62,509 bases of DNA from JABJOE01 sp964344145 (GCA_964344145.1 CAYFME010000009.1:1-62509), one strand, 5' to 3'; positions 42,996-51,695 are shown, numbered from the stretch's first letter. Numbers and translations are program-made. The notes: a model not told the origin generated them from the letters alone.

Positions 42996-45308
42996 CTAGA
43001 AATTGTCACTCACGCTGTCGACCGATGCCTGCTCTTCGTCTACATCGTAATCATCGGCGTCATCAATGTCGTCACCGAACGAATAGTTTCCGTAGAAGGC
43101 ATCTGAGATGTCGTCGATGAACGTACTCCACTCCTCACCGTAAAGGGCTTCAGCAACGTCTTCGCCATCCACATGCCGCAACACTCCCCCTTGCGAGACC
43201 GCATAGACTTCGTGCGTCGTCAAGAAGGTCACCATGCGTGTGCCCGGATGATACGTGACGTTTGATCCAAGCGGGATTGATGACATAAACTCAGCCGTCA
43301 CCTGCACAACGTCATCGAAATCATCATACCAAGTGAAATAGACCTTTTCATTGGGGAACGCATGTCGTTCACCATCGTCACCGTAGTAATAGACGGCTTT
43401 GCACGGATGATCCAGGGCCTCACCGCCCGAACAGCCTAGCTTAATAAGATTGTCTGTAGGGAGACTCGAAGCCCCTGACTCCGATGAAGAGGATGTTGGA
43501 TCTGAAACTTCAATCTCCGTCTCGTCACTCGTTCCCTGGTTTCCTGCCGCATCGTAGCAAACCATGTACACCTCCTTTGTGCCGGACGAATAGAAGGTCT
43601 TATCCATGCTAGCCGTTCCGGAGCTCAGGCTCATCGATCCGTGAAACTTGTCGTCCACGTACAACTCGCACGAAGAAACGCCAACATTGTCCGCATAAGA
43701 AGCGGTGAGCGTCAGCTCTTCGCCTTTCGTTGCTGCTGTTTGTGCGATGTTGCCGACAGACGGATCTTGCGTATCTGTTGATGCCGAGGAGCTAACGGTC
43801 ACGCTCACGGACGATCCTGTTGTTGAATTACCTGACGTATCTTCGCAAACCGCGTACATCGCATACGTCCCATCAATATTAATCGACGTTGTCAATTGTG
43901 CCGTTGATGATGACAGTGTCATCAGACCAAAATCTGAACCATCCTTCCAAAGATGACAATTGTCTACCGCAACGTCGTCGGAAACCGTGACATTAAACGT
44001 GGTCGACGTTCCAGTTGTCACCGTTGTCGGCCACACCACACCAACGGTTGGACCAGTCGTATCCGAGCTCGAACTACTACTCGTATCAATCGTAAACGTA
44101 ACGCCCGTCTCCTCCCCTTCGTTTCCTGCCTCGTCAACAGCTCGAAGGACAACTGAATAGGTTCCGTCATCAACAGCATCGGTAAACTCATAGCTCGTGA
44201 CGTCTCCGATATCCTCGTACCCTTCGGCGTCCCATTCGATTTGATAATAATCAATGTCGCTCCATGCATCTTCCGCCGCTGTCCAAGAAAACGATGGTGT
44301 GTCGTCATCTGTGTCACTGGCAAGCGCGAAATCTGCGGGAGCCTCAGGGCCCTCGGCATCAAGACGATAGATACCACCGCTCAAGCCGACAACCCACTGA
44401 TCGTCTTCGTCTTCAATATAAACGGAGTGAAGTTGCTGCCCAGTTGAAAGAACGGACTCCCAGTTCGATCCACCGTCGACCGTCTTATACACCTCTCCTT
44501 CGCGGGTTGTGATCAAGCCTTCGCTTTCATCAATAAATCGGATGTCGTACAGCTTGTCGCTTGAATCGATGTCAGACGGCGTTACGTCGCTCCACGTTGC
44601 GCCGGCATCTGTTGTTTGCAGAACAATCGGCAACGATCCACCATAACCAACGATCCATCCATTGTCTTCGTCGATAAAGTAAATGGCGCGATAAATATCG
44701 CCTGACGATCCAACATCGTTCCACGTTGCGCCGGCATCAGTACTCTCCATGATGCTTCCGCTGTTTCCGACGGCCCAAAAATGCGTATCTGTTGCTGCAA
44801 ACGAATCGTAGAGCCGAACCGTTTTACCAGTGTCGTACATCGTCCAAGTTGCACCTGCGTCATCTGTCACAAGTGCTTTTCCAGTCCCCTCTGCGATCAC
44901 ACCAATAGAACTGTCGTACATGTGAAGACCGTACAAGTCTTCGGTTGTTTCGCTCGAAGAAATATCGCTCCACGTTGCTCCGTTGTCGGTTGTCTGCAAA
45001 ATGACACCTCCGTCACCAATCGCAATGGCAGACGAAGATGAATACGCTTGAACGGCGTTCAAGTCCTCTGTCGTTCCAGAACTTCCGTCGCTCCAGCTCG
45101 TACCTCCGTCGTCTGAGTACACGATCTCTCCTGAATACCCAACAGCCACCACAGAACTCTCATCAAACGCGGCCACTCCCCTCATCCCACTTGGGCCACT
45201 ACTACTCAGCTCAACCCATCCTTCAGCACGCGTGATGGGGACAAGAAAAAGCAGCCCGAGCATAGACAGGGCCGTGAATATGGAAACAAAACGTAATCTA
45301 GATGTCAT
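42996..45308 (-). CDS. Secreted Ycf48-like beta-propeller with Ig-like domains and a C-terminal surface domain
   Basis: About 770 residues. Signal peptide ends near TRAEG. Residues ~30-320 hold BNR/Ycf48-type repeats (TDNGATWSDI, TDDAGATWTM, STDAGATWNDV and others). Two or three Ig/fibronectin-like domains follow (about 320-630), with Ser-rich linkers. The end (AVYYYGDDGERHAFPN, then PLGSNVTYHPGTRMV) is a domain I recognise from many Patescibacteria surface proteins. Probably attached to the cell surface; ligand unknown. ATG at 45306-45308. Confidence 0.75.
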   Translation of the reverse strand: MTSRLRFVSIFTALSMLGLLFLVPITRAEGWVELSSSGPSGMRGVAAFDESSVVAVGYSGEIVYSDDGGTSWSDGSSGTTEDLNAVQAYSSSSAIAIGDGGVILQTTDNGATWSDISSSETTEDLYGLHMYDSSIGVIAEGTGKALVTDDAGATWTMYDTGKTVRLYDSFAATDTHFWAVGNSGSIMESTDAGATWNDVGSSGDIYRAIYFIDEDNGWIVGYGGSLPIVLQTTDAGATWSDVTPSDIDSSDKLYDIRFIDESEGLITTREGEVYKTVDGGSNWESVLSTGQQLHSVYIEDEDDQWVVGLSGGIYRLDAEGPEAPADFALASDTDDDTPSFSWTAAEDAWSDIDYYQIEWDAEGYEDIGDVTSYEFTDAVDDGTYSVVLRAVDEAGNEGEETGVTFTIDTSSSSSSDTTGPTVGVVWPTTVTTGTSTTFNVTVSDDVAVDNCHLWKDGSDFGLMTLSSSTAQLTTSINIDGTYAMYAVCEDTSGNSTTGSSVSVTVSSSASTDTQDPSVGNIAQTAATKGEELTLTASYADNVGVSSCELYVDDKFHGSMSLSSGTASMDKTFYSSGTKEVYMVCYDAAGNQGTSDETEIEVSDPTSSSSESGASSLPTDNLIKLGCSGGEALDHPCKAVYYYGDDGERHAFPNEKVYFTWYDDFDDVVQVTAEFMSSIPLGSNVTYHPGTRMVTFLTTHEVYAVSQGGVLRHVDGEDVAEALYGEEWSTFIDDISDAFYGNYSFGDDIDDADDYDVDEEQASVDSVSDNF

Positions 45309-45362
45309 AAAAGGTAATGCTAATATAGCTAAGCATACCATGTCTTGTCATAGATGCGCGAA

Positions 45363-45384
45363 GGACCCACCCGAAGGCAGGTCC
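45363..45384 (-). terminator. Hairpin after the small membrane-protein operon (locus j)
   Basis: GGACC/GGTCC outer pairs and CC/GG around TTCG on the minus strand. CTTCGCGC follows instead of a U-run. Confidence 0.4.
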
Positions 45385-45394
45385 ACGAAGATGT

Positions 45395-45478
45395 TCAGTG
45401 CAGCGCCAGTGTGACGATACATGTACCGATCATGACGGCGAATGGGAAAAGCAGACGCCACCACCAGAGATGGCTCAT
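45395..45478 (-). CDS. 27-residue membrane peptide, translationally coupled
   Basis: Begins MSHLWWWRLLFPFAVMIG, one hydrophobic segment. The ATG overlaps the upstream TGA (ATGA). GAGGAG lies 6 nt before it. Too short to assign, but the overlap and ribosome site argue that it is translated. Confidence 0.45.
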   Translation of the reverse strand: MSHLWWWRLLFPFAVMIGTCIVTLALH

Positions 45479-46095
45479 CGCGCTCTCCTCGAACGACGCG
45501 ACAGCAGCGCGATGCTTCCGTGCGTTGCCAGCAGGATCACGGGGTTCACGATGGACATCGTGTCCGCGGCCCAGGACGCCTCACCGGCGATGATGCGCAC
45601 GATGAGCACCAGGCTGGCGTTGATCAGCAGGATGGTGAAGCCGATGGTCCAGATGACCCACGGCCGCGGTCGCTCCCTGTGCGGTTCCCGGTAGACGCCC
45701 ATGAAGGTCGGCTCGAAGGAGATGAGGAAGGCGACCATGATGATCGCGTTGGCCGCGCTGGCGTCGCGGAAGAACCACCACACCACCATCGACAACAGAC
45801 TGATGATCAGGATGACGATCTCGCGACGCTTGGGCCAGTCGAACTTGCCGGTGAACAGGGTGACCCCGAAGGTCATGATGGTGCCGACCGTACCGACCAT
45901 GTACTGAAGCGCCAGCGCCGTACTCGCCGCTTCCTTGAAAGAGAGCATGTTGAGCGCCGCGAGCAGCGTCCAGATGGACCAGCTCACCGGGTTGGGCTTG
46001 GAGTCGCCGCGCTTGGCTTGGATGTTGTACAGGACGTAGGCGATGGCATGGAGCACCGCCGTGATGACCCCGAGGGTCCACGAAAGCTGTTCCAT
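45475..46095 (-). CDS. Multi-pass membrane protein, unknown
   Basis: 206 residues with about six or seven hydrophobic segments. Conserved-looking polar spots include QAKRGDSKPNPVSWSIW near residue 30. The size and pattern resemble small transporters such as PnuC or SemiSWEET fusions, but no signature is decisive. GGAG lies 6 nt before the ATG. GC-rich codons, own promoter. Confidence 0.62.
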   Translation of the reverse strand: MEQLSWTLGVITAVLHAIAYVLYNIQAKRGDSKPNPVSWSIWTLLAALNMLSFKEAASTALALQYMVGTVGTIMTFGVTLFTGKFDWPKRREIVILIISLLSMVVWWFFRDASAANAIIMVAFLISFEPTFMGVYREPHRERPRPWVIWTIGFTILLINASLVLIVRIIAGEASWAADTMSIVNPVILLATHGSIALLSRRSRRAR

Positions 46096-46140
46096 GAATA
46101 CTCCGACTCGATCTGAGGGAAGGTGCGCGATCGAGAAAAA

Positions 46141-46169
46141 AAGGTACCAAAAAAGAGGGTTTCGGTCAA
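46141..46169 (-). promoter_or_regulatory. Promoter of locus j
   Basis: On the minus strand TTGACC (46164-46169), 17-bp spacer, TACCTT (46141-46146). Confidence 0.55.
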
Positions 46170-46290
46170 CCCTTCCACATCGATCATTGACGCGAACCCT
46201 AATAGATGTTGCAATAAAAGTACTCCCTACTGAATAGTGCTCGCGCTATTCGTCGGGAGCGTTTTGTTTTCGTCGAGATTTGTTATCCGT

Positions 46291-46358
46291 GGGCCCGGCA
46301 GGTTGCTGCGAAGGGTTCGTCAACCCATTCGTACAGGGTTCGAGTCCCTGCGGGTCCA
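46291..46358 (+). other. tRNA-like sequence, not a functional tRNA
   Basis: GGGCCCG (46291-46297) can pair with CGGGTCC (46351-46357), and a good T arm (CAGGG-TTCGAGT-CCCTG) precedes it. The D arm and anticodon arm do not fold: the central stem has an 8-nt loop, and the total length is only 68 nt. Probably a decayed tRNA or a leftover 3' tRNA end from a past integration. Confidence 0.4.
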
Positions 46359-46371
46359 TGGGTAATAGATC

Positions 46372-46400
46372 TTGACACAACTGCGGCATCAAGATATGTT
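46372..46400 (+). promoter_or_regulatory. Orphan consensus promoter
   Basis: TTGACA (46372-46377), 17-bp spacer, TATGTT (46395-46400). No gene follows; transcription would meet the hairpin at 46434 after about 50 nt. Confidence 0.55.
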
Positions 46401-46406
46401 TTTTAT

Positions 46407-46457
46407 GGTTGACGAATCCTTCAGCACTGCCGGAAAGAACCCCTCGCGGGGTTCTTT
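46407..46457 (+). ncRNA. Candidate ~50-nt RNA ending in a terminator
   Basis: Interval between the predicted start of the orphan promoter and the terminator stem at 46434-46457. It may be a small RNA or an emptied GC-rich locus that kept its promoter and terminator. Confidence 0.3.
46434..46457. terminator. Bidirectional terminator after the NMN adenylyltransferase-like gene
   Basis: Perfect 10-bp stem AAAGAACCCC/GGGGTTCTTT with TCGC loop. The A and T ends allow use from both sides. Confidence 0.7.
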
Positions 46458-46460
46458 GCA

Positions 46461-46946
46461 TTATTGTTTTCCCTCCTGCGTTTTATCGTACACAACATCC
46501 ATTGCACCCGCAGGCACTTTCGATCGCCAGTCTTTATCATTCTCACTGATCATCTTTCGGATTTCCTCCCCAACAAACCCTGGCACCGGAGAAATCTTCT
46601 GCGTCCGCACTTCGTTCTTTTCAAACAGCTCCCGCATCGCCTCATCTCCGCTCCAAATCTGTGCATCCTCAGGGAAACCGGCCGCCTCAAGCACCTTGTC
46701 TGCCCACTCGGCATCATCAGAACAGTCGGTCACTTCCGCAATCGTGGCATCCATAATCTCGGCCTCAAGCAAAGCCGCTGTGATCATTTCACGCACTTGC
46801 AACGGCGTAAACAAATCGTCATCACGGTGATCACCCGTACAAATCACGACCGTCACGTTCGGGCAGGACTTCACCATGCCTTTTACAACCATCAAGTGTC
46901 CAATATGGAACGGCTGGAACCGTCCGGGAAAAATACATGTACTCAT
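46461..46946 (-). CDS. Nicotinamide-nucleotide adenylyltransferase-like protein
   Basis: 161 residues. CIFPGRFQPFHIGHL is the HxGH nucleotidyltransferase motif. Size and WSGDEAM region fit NadM-type NMN adenylyltransferases that make NAD. The usual ISGTxIR segment is replaced by PGFVGEEIRKMI, so substrate assignment is not certain. ATG at 46944-46946 with TATACT (46955-46960) 8 nt upstream: leaderless. Confidence 0.72.
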   Translation of the reverse strand: MSTCIFPGRFQPFHIGHLMVVKGMVKSCPNVTVVICTGDHRDDDLFTPLQVREMITAALLEAEIMDATIAEVTDCSDDAEWADKVLEAAGFPEDAQIWSGDEAMRELFEKNEVRTQKISPVPGFVGEEIRKMISENDKDWRSKVPAGAMDVVYDKTQEGKQ

Positions 46947-46960
46947 ACGTCAACAGTATA

Positions 46961-47887
46961 TCACGCTGCAACTTCCTCTCTCCACAGCCGCAACCGCTGA
47001 TCCAACTCTAGCGGCCGACCAAACGCTCGCGTCGCCTGCGCCATACCCATCGGTGGCACATTAATGCGACTCATATTGATCGATCCGAGCCCCTCTTCGT
47101 GGGCAAAATGCAGATACCCAATATGCCCCGGATCAAATCCCATCAACGTTGCACCAACGGCGTCGACGGCTAACGGATCCATGCCAGCGAGCACAACTTC
47201 GCTCGACACAGCCGTACCACGCACCGGTCCCTCGCCCTCCATGGCCAGTATTCCGTCGACAACCGCAACATCACACGGCAACTGTTTGTACAAAGCGGCA
47301 ATAGATCGATGATGCGCGGTGGGACCTTCTTCATCCAGCCACGGCCACCTTGCCCACACACGCCCCGTCGCACTCACGCGCGAAGGCACCACCCACGTTC
47401 CAACCGCCCAGTTCTGCACACTAAGTGAAGCGCCCGTCGTTGCATCCACCTTCATCGGTGCCAGAGAAATCTTCAAATCAACATCGTGCGCAAGCTTTGA
47501 TCGACGAATCGGATTGCGCGCGCCATCGCGTCGCAACGTCCACCCATCAATCACATCATCGTCATTCAGGTCGACCAGCTCGACGTTGTTGTACTCACGC
47601 AACAAGTTCTCATAGCCAAACCGCTGCCACGCCGCAATTGTTCCACGATAGCCGGCATCACCGATCAAAATCTGACCAGGGGTGTAAATCTTCAGGACAT
47701 CAAGCAGTCCGCGCACCGCATCAACGTGCGTACAAGCAAGCTGGCGTTCATGATCAACCAAGTTGACCTTCACCAAGGTTCGCGACGCATCCCGCGCACG
47801 CGCAAAAAAATCGTCCCCAAGCGCCTCCACGGCCTTGCGCACGAGTTTCCTCCGCTCCTGCCCCGTCTCCAAGATGACATCAATCAT
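46961..47887 (-). CDS. DUF362 domain protein
   Basis: 308 residues. LVKVNLVDHE, GDAGYRGT and the DPLAVDAVGATLMG segment fit DUF362, whose members often go with iron-sulfur or cofactor enzymes. No Cys cluster is present here. ATG at 47885-47887 with TAAACT 6 nt upstream; divergent from the gene at 47942. Confidence 0.72.
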   Translation of the reverse strand: MIDVILETGQERRKLVRKAVEALGDDFFARARDASRTLVKVNLVDHERQLACTHVDAVRGLLDVLKIYTPGQILIGDAGYRGTIAAWQRFGYENLLREYNNVELVDLNDDDVIDGWTLRRDGARNPIRRSKLAHDVDLKISLAPMKVDATTGASLSVQNWAVGTWVVPSRVSATGRVWARWPWLDEEGPTAHHRSIAALYKQLPCDVAVVDGILAMEGEGPVRGTAVSSEVVLAGMDPLAVDAVGATLMGFDPGHIGYLHFAHEEGLGSINMSRINVPPMGMAQATRAFGRPLELDQRLRLWREEVAA

Positions 47888-47941
47888 GTCGCGAGTTTAG
47901 CAGGTTGATCTCAGACCTGCAATTGGGTACGCTGCTTGCAT

Positions 47942-48253
47942 ATGAGTGACTGGAAAACCAAATGGAATCAGCATCTTGCTGAGGCAAAAAAGAAAGAGGA
48001 TCGTCTGTCAAAACCGGAGATGCGCAATACAAAAGAAGCGAAACGACACTATCGTCGCATCGGCTTCTTTTTGTTTATCATTGGTCTCGCGTTTACCTTG
48101 GCAAACTACATCGCAGTCCTAGAGGTCGGACGCGTGCTCATTCTTTCCGTCGCGGCGATGATCTTCTTCGTTCCGTTTGGATTGTGGCTGATGATCGTCG
48201 GCAAACTTCCACGATGGTTCGCGAAGCTTAGCAAGCGATTCGGTCGCCGCTAG
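47942..48253 (+). CDS. Small two-TM membrane protein, unknown
   Basis: 103 residues. Charged N-terminal ~40 residues, then two hydrophobic segments (about 42-60 and 67-87) and a basic tail. The ATG at 47942 follows TACGCT by 8 nt, so it is probably leaderless. Its end overlaps the convergent lipoprotein gene by 4 bp. Confidence 0.6.
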   Translation: MSDWKTKWNQHLAEAKKKEDRLSKPEMRNTKEAKRHYRRIGFFLFIIGLAFTLANYIAVLEVGRVLILSVAAMIFFVPFGLWLMIVGKLPRWFAKLSKRFGRR

Positions 48254-49299
48254 TAGCGAACTCGGTCGGCTTTGTAGATCAACCCTGCCTTCTCCGTGAG
48301 TAACTCGGTGTAGGTAAATCGCCATACTTCTTCCCCGTCCTCTGTCACCTCAAGAAGGACGGTTTTTTGATCTCCATCAACAGCTTGAATCAACGTGTTA
48401 CCGTTTGGCAAACGATCACAGTCGCGCGCTGTTCGCAGACCTTCTTCAAAGAACGACCACACGATCTCGCCATCGAGCGTCATCTCAAGGGCTTGATATT
48501 CTGTATCGCCCTGGAGACAAATGAGAATATTTCCGTTGTCGAGGATCTCGGGCTCGTGTGGATCTTTTCCAAGGTCATCCCAGCGATACTCCCAGATCAC
48601 TTCTCCTGCTTCGTCGACAATAATCGTCATGTTGAAGTTGCGTAGACTTAACATCGTCGTCCCATCATCGAGACGCTGAACGCCATTCGTGTGGATCCAG
48701 CCTCCGCGGAACGAGCCTTTGAACTCCTCACGATAAACCTCAGCTGACCACGACCAAACGAGGTTTCCTTCGGCATCGACTTCCTTCACAATGTCATCTC
48801 CCTGCGCGTCGTTCCCTCCCCAGACGTAAATCGTGTTGCCGTTTTCAAGGCGATCGGCGTCGTGTGAAATCTCATCATCAAGATGCTGCCACACGATATC
48901 ACCGTCGCGATTAACTTCGATAATGCCAAAGTGCGGAAGGACGATCATCACCGTATCTGTTTCATAAAGATACTCAACGTCCATGCCAGGTTCGTCGAAC
49001 TTAGCCAGTGAATCCGGGATATCGTAGCTCCAGACAACTTCACCGAACATGTTCATCTCGATAATGCGCGGCTCGTTCTCAACGCTCAAGTCTGGAAAAA
49101 ATGTTGTTCCGGCGTACACGTTGTCGCGATCAAAGGTGACGACTTCAAAGGTGTCATCTTCGTCACCGCGCGGCATTTCATATCCGCCAAAGCTATCAAA
49201 TGCATCGGCAGCGGCTTGTTCGAGTTCTTGATCAACAAACTCGGCACATCCACCTCCAACGAGGATAAGACCAAAAAGAATAAAGGCTGTTTTCTTCAT
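48250..49299 (-). CDS. Lipoprotein with arylsulfotransferase-like/PQQ-type beta-propeller
   Basis: 349 residues. Lipobox LVGGGC at residue ~18. Repeats of the kind GEVVWSYD, GDIVWQH, GNLVWSW, GEVIWEY and GEIVWSF with HDADRLENGNTI, HTNGVQRLDDGT and HEPEILDNGN resemble the ASST family. Enzyme activity is not certain. ATG at 49297-49299; TATACT (49308-49313) is 8 nt upstream. Confidence 0.72.
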   Translation of the reverse strand: MKKTAFILFGLILVGGGCAEFVDQELEQAAADAFDSFGGYEMPRGDEDDTFEVVTFDRDNVYAGTTFFPDLSVENEPRIIEMNMFGEVVWSYDIPDSLAKFDEPGMDVEYLYETDTVMIVLPHFGIIEVNRDGDIVWQHLDDEISHDADRLENGNTIYVWGGNDAQGDDIVKEVDAEGNLVWSWSAEVYREEFKGSFRGGWIHTNGVQRLDDGTTMLSLRNFNMTIIVDEAGEVIWEYRWDDLGKDPHEPEILDNGNILICLQGDTEYQALEMTLDGEIVWSFFEEGLRTARDCDRLPNGNTLIQAVDGDQKTVLLEVTEDGEEVWRFTYTELLTEKAGLIYKADRVRY

Positions 49300-49374
49300 A
49301 TGCAGAAAGTATACGTTAGGGTATTGGTCTGCATACCCGCACTGTGGAGATATGTTTCAACGGTTTCCCATTCG

Positions 49375-49403
49375 TTGACAAAGGGGCATTTTTGCAGTAT
49401 ATT
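49375..49403 (+). promoter_or_regulatory. Promoter of tRNA-Gln
   Basis: TTGACA (49375-49380), 17-bp spacer, TATATT (49398-49403). A ~90-nt leader with hairpin GAAGCCAA/TTGGCTTC (about 49470-49489) precedes the tRNA. Confidence 0.65.
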
Positions 49404-49502
49404 CCGGTTGGCATCCTTGCCCTCGCCGGTGCCTTCGGCACATCGGCTCGCCCATTTTTTGGGCGCGAAGCCAAGCAGTTGGCTTCTTAGCTGCCAAAAA
49501 AT

Positions 49503-49576
49503 TCCCGGATCGTCTAATGGCAGGACGCCTGGTTTTGGTCCAGGTAATCGGGGTTCGAATCCCTGTCCGGGAACCA
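49503..49576 (+). tRNA. tRNA-Gln (TTG), CCA encoded, integration target
   Basis: Acceptor TCCCGGA (49503-49509) pairs with TCCGGGA (49566-49572). Anticodon stem CCTGG/CCAGG around TTTTGGT gives anticodon TTG. T-loop TTCGAAT, then CCA at 49574-49576. The last 23 bp are the left attachment site of the adjacent element. Confidence 0.95.
49554..49576 (+). repeat. attL: 23-bp 3' end of tRNA-Gln
   Basis: TTCGAATCCCTGTCCGGGAA plus CCA, identical to 59668-59690. Bases on either side differ, so the core is exactly 23 bp. Confidence 0.9.
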
Positions 49577-49577
49577 C

Positions 49578-49608
49578 AGAAGGCCTACTCAATACCAGTA
49601 GGTCTTTT
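49578..49608 (+). terminator. Element-supplied terminator for tRNA-Gln
   Basis: CCTACT (49584-49589) pairs with AGTAGG (49597-49602), extended by AGAAGG/TCTTTT. It replaces the host terminator now displaced beyond attR. Confidence 0.65.
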
Positions 49609-49626
49609 GTGTTACCCTGGCGACAT

Positions 49627-50763
49627 TTAGGATTCAAACGCATTTCTTGAACCAAGACGTTTTACCGTCACTTTTTCTTCACTGCCCACATACTGCCCAA
49701 AATTGACTCGTTCGCACTCCAGAAGCATGACAGCGCTGTTAAGCGTATGCTCTGCAACATGCGAGTATCGTTCGGTCATCTTGATGCTTGAGTGGCCAAG
49801 AAGTTTCTGCACTGCACGAATTGGAACGCCTTTTGCAGTAAGCTGTGTTGCGAATGTGTGACGAAGAACGTGCCAACCTATCTTTTCGATTCCAACACGC
49901 TTACAGACCCGTTCTAGAGCCTCTGAAGCAGCGCTGCGAGTCATCACTTTGCCTGTAACGGGGCTAGGAAAGACGAGTTTACCCGTACTTTCCTGTTTCC
50001 ATTCACGCATCCGTTGATGTAACTGTGGTGTCATGGGAATGCGACGCACTTGATTGTTCTTTGGCGAGGTTATCTCACGTCCAGAAAGTGTGTAGCGAAC
50101 GCAGACCTTCGATGCCGTGAAGTCTACATCTTTCCAGTGCAACGCCAATAGCTCTCCGATGCGCATTCCTGTACGAACCGCCAGCAGTGTCATCACACTC
50201 CACATATCTAATACTTCGTCAGATACCAAGCACTCAACCTCGTCTGCATCCAAGTAACGGAAGTCAGGCGGTGGCGTCTTCAACAGCTTTACCTTCGGCA
50301 CGCTTGCGATATAACCCCAGTCGTTTGCACACACCAACGCCTTTCGTAATATCGAGACCTGATTGTTCACTGTCTTTGGCGACAGTCCTTGCCCGAGCTT
50401 ATCGGACTTGTAGGCCTCAATGGACTTAGCGTTGATCTTATCGAGCCGAACCTGCCCGAATGACGGCAAAAGATGCTTCTTCAAGATGTGAGCTTTGCGT
50501 TGCTGCTCTGACGGCTTGTTGTTCGTTTTCACGTACGTCTTCATCCATTCCTTCGCAAAGACTTCTAACGTGGGTACTTCTGGTTCCTTTGGTTTCCCCT
50601 CTAGCGGTTCACCATCCAACAGTTTGCGCTTCAACATCGCCTCATACGCTTCGGCTCCACGCTTGCTGTCTTCAGGTGACCGCTTTCTAATTCGTTTGTG
50701 ATTGAATCGGAAGTCTACGTACCACTTCCCATCAATCTTTCGTGTTGCCATACACATGTTCAT
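49627..50763 (-). CDS. Tyrosine-family site-specific integrase
   Basis: About 378 residues. N-terminal arm-binding part, SAM-like core (VPTLEVFAKEWMKTY region), and a catalytic domain with RTGMRIGELLALHW (first Arg), HVLRHTFATQL (His-x-x-Arg), LLGHSSIKMTERYSH (His and nucleophile Tyr). Its 3' end carries two TGGGCAGT repeats likely to be arm-type sites. Start at ATG 50763 or 50751. Overlaps the HTH gene by ~32 bp. Confidence 0.93.
   Translation of the reverse strand: MNMCMATRKIDGKWYVDFRFNHKRIRKRSPEDSKRGAEAYEAMLKRKLLDGEPLEGKPKEPEVPTLEVFAKEWMKTYVKTNNKPSEQQRKAHILKKHLLPSFGQVRLDKINAKSIEAYKSDKLGQGLSPKTVNNQVSILRKALVCANDWGYIASVPKVKLLKTPPPDFRYLDADEVECLVSDEVLDMWSVMTLLAVRTGMRIGELLALHWKDVDFTASKVCVRYTLSGREITSPKNNQVRRIPMTPQLHQRMREWKQESTGKLVFPSPVTGKVMTRSAASEALERVCKRVGIEKIGWHVLRHTFATQLTAKGVPIRAVQKLLGHSSIKMTERYSHVAEHTLNSAVMLLECERVNFGQYVGSEEKVTVKRLGSRNAFES
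49681..49699 (+). repeat. Arm-type-like repeat 1
   Basis: ACTGCCCACATACTGCCCA, two ACTGCCCA units, inside the integrase 3' end near attL. Near copies are at 56669-56687 and 59517-59535. Confidence 0.55.
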
Positions 50764-50968
50764 TACCAACCGCTTCAAACCGACAACTATGCAAGTAATC
50801 CTGCACATCCGAGTACTTGAACCGAAGACCACTACGAATGCGATAAAACGGGATGATCCGCTTTTCGACCATTCGATAGGCGGATGACTGCGAAATACTC
50901 AGAATCCTCATGAGATCTGATACATCCAGCAATTCATCCATCTTCAGTTGTTCGCCTGAAGCGTTCAT
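50732..50968 (-). CDS. Helix-turn-helix (AlpA/excisionase-like) protein
   Basis: 78 residues. LDVSDLMRILSISQSSAYRMVEKR, then RIRSGLRFKYSDVQDYL, matches the HTH_17/MerR-like excisionase fold: winged helix with an 'F/Y...VxxYL' end. Overlaps the integrase start, as recombination directionality factors often do. Confidence 0.75.
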   Translation of the reverse strand: MNASGEQLKMDELLDVSDLMRILSISQSSAYRMVEKRIIPFYRIRSGLRFKYSDVQDYLHSCRFEAVGNEHVYGNTKD

Positions 50969-51031
50969 ATTTAGTTGTGAATGAGCAACCGAGGAGCGGA
51001 TTGACCCGCCTAGGGCTCATTCAGTATACAC

Positions 51032-51481
51032 TTAATGGTTGTTTTTTTGTTTGCACTTAAGGAAAGCAATTTCCTGCGCCTGTAACTCTTTGTAACGTTT
51101 TCTATTATCTGTCTTCATTTTCCATTTAGGTCGTGGGCCATTCTTCCGGTAATGCTTTATCTTTCTTTTGATTGACATACTGATCTGGGATGTGTTGATT
51201 GGCTTCCCTAATTGTTCTTCTATCCACGTGCGTACATCTTGCTTTAACAACTCTTGCGGCTGTCGAATGATGAGCGTTGGTATTGGTTTAGTGATACGTC
51301 GTTGGCGACGACCTCGCAGATCATTTTCATCAATAAGTATTTTGATTCCACAGAATAATTCTAAAGGCTCCTTGTAAACGAGTTCTCCTGATTTGCCGTC
51401 CACGTAGTCAATTGCAAAAACATCTTTACCGAATATGTCGGTGAAATATCTAGTAACTAATTTTTCCAGGTATTCACTCAT
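51032..51481 (-). CDS. Hypothetical element protein with basic C-terminus
   Basis: 149 residues, no family recognised. DVRTWIEEQLGKPINTSQIS could be a helix-turn-helix. The tail is Lys/Arg-rich, suggesting nucleic-acid binding. TAACTT on the minus strand (51491-51496) lies 9 nt before the ATG and falls in a large palindrome, which may be its operator. Confidence 0.5.
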   Translation of the reverse strand: MSEYLEKLVTRYFTDIFGKDVFAIDYVDGKSGELVYKEPLELFCGIKILIDENDLRGRRQRRITKPIPTLIIRQPQELLKQDVRTWIEEQLGKPINTSQISMSIKRKIKHYRKNGPRPKWKMKTDNRKRYKELQAQEIAFLKCKQKNNH

Positions 51482-51490
51482 ACGGGATCG

Positions 51491-51538
51491 AAGTTACCAT
51501 CGCTTTTTTGGCCTGTAGGCCAAAAGCTCAGGTAACTT
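51491..51538. promoter_or_regulatory. Nested 48-bp palindrome, probable operator
   Basis: AAGTTACC (51491-51498) and GGTAACTT (51531-51538) flank TTTTGGCC-TGTA-GGCCAAAA. It overlaps the predicted -10 of the gene at 51032-51481. Confidence 0.55.
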
Positions 51539-51695
51539 CTCTAAAATCGTTAAGCTAATATTTGTGAGCAACTCGGCATCAAGAGAGGACCCAAAGCCGT
51601 TTGCAACAGTTTTGTCTCTTGAAGCGTGTGTCCGTTTTCTCTCGGCACTTCTCACCGTCATCTTTCCAACAAGTCACTTTTGTGCTTTTGGATCA

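Noticed and set aside
46291..46358. Functional tRNA gene
   Set aside because: The anticodon arm has an 8-nt loop on a 3-bp stem, the D arm is non-standard and the length is only 68 nt.
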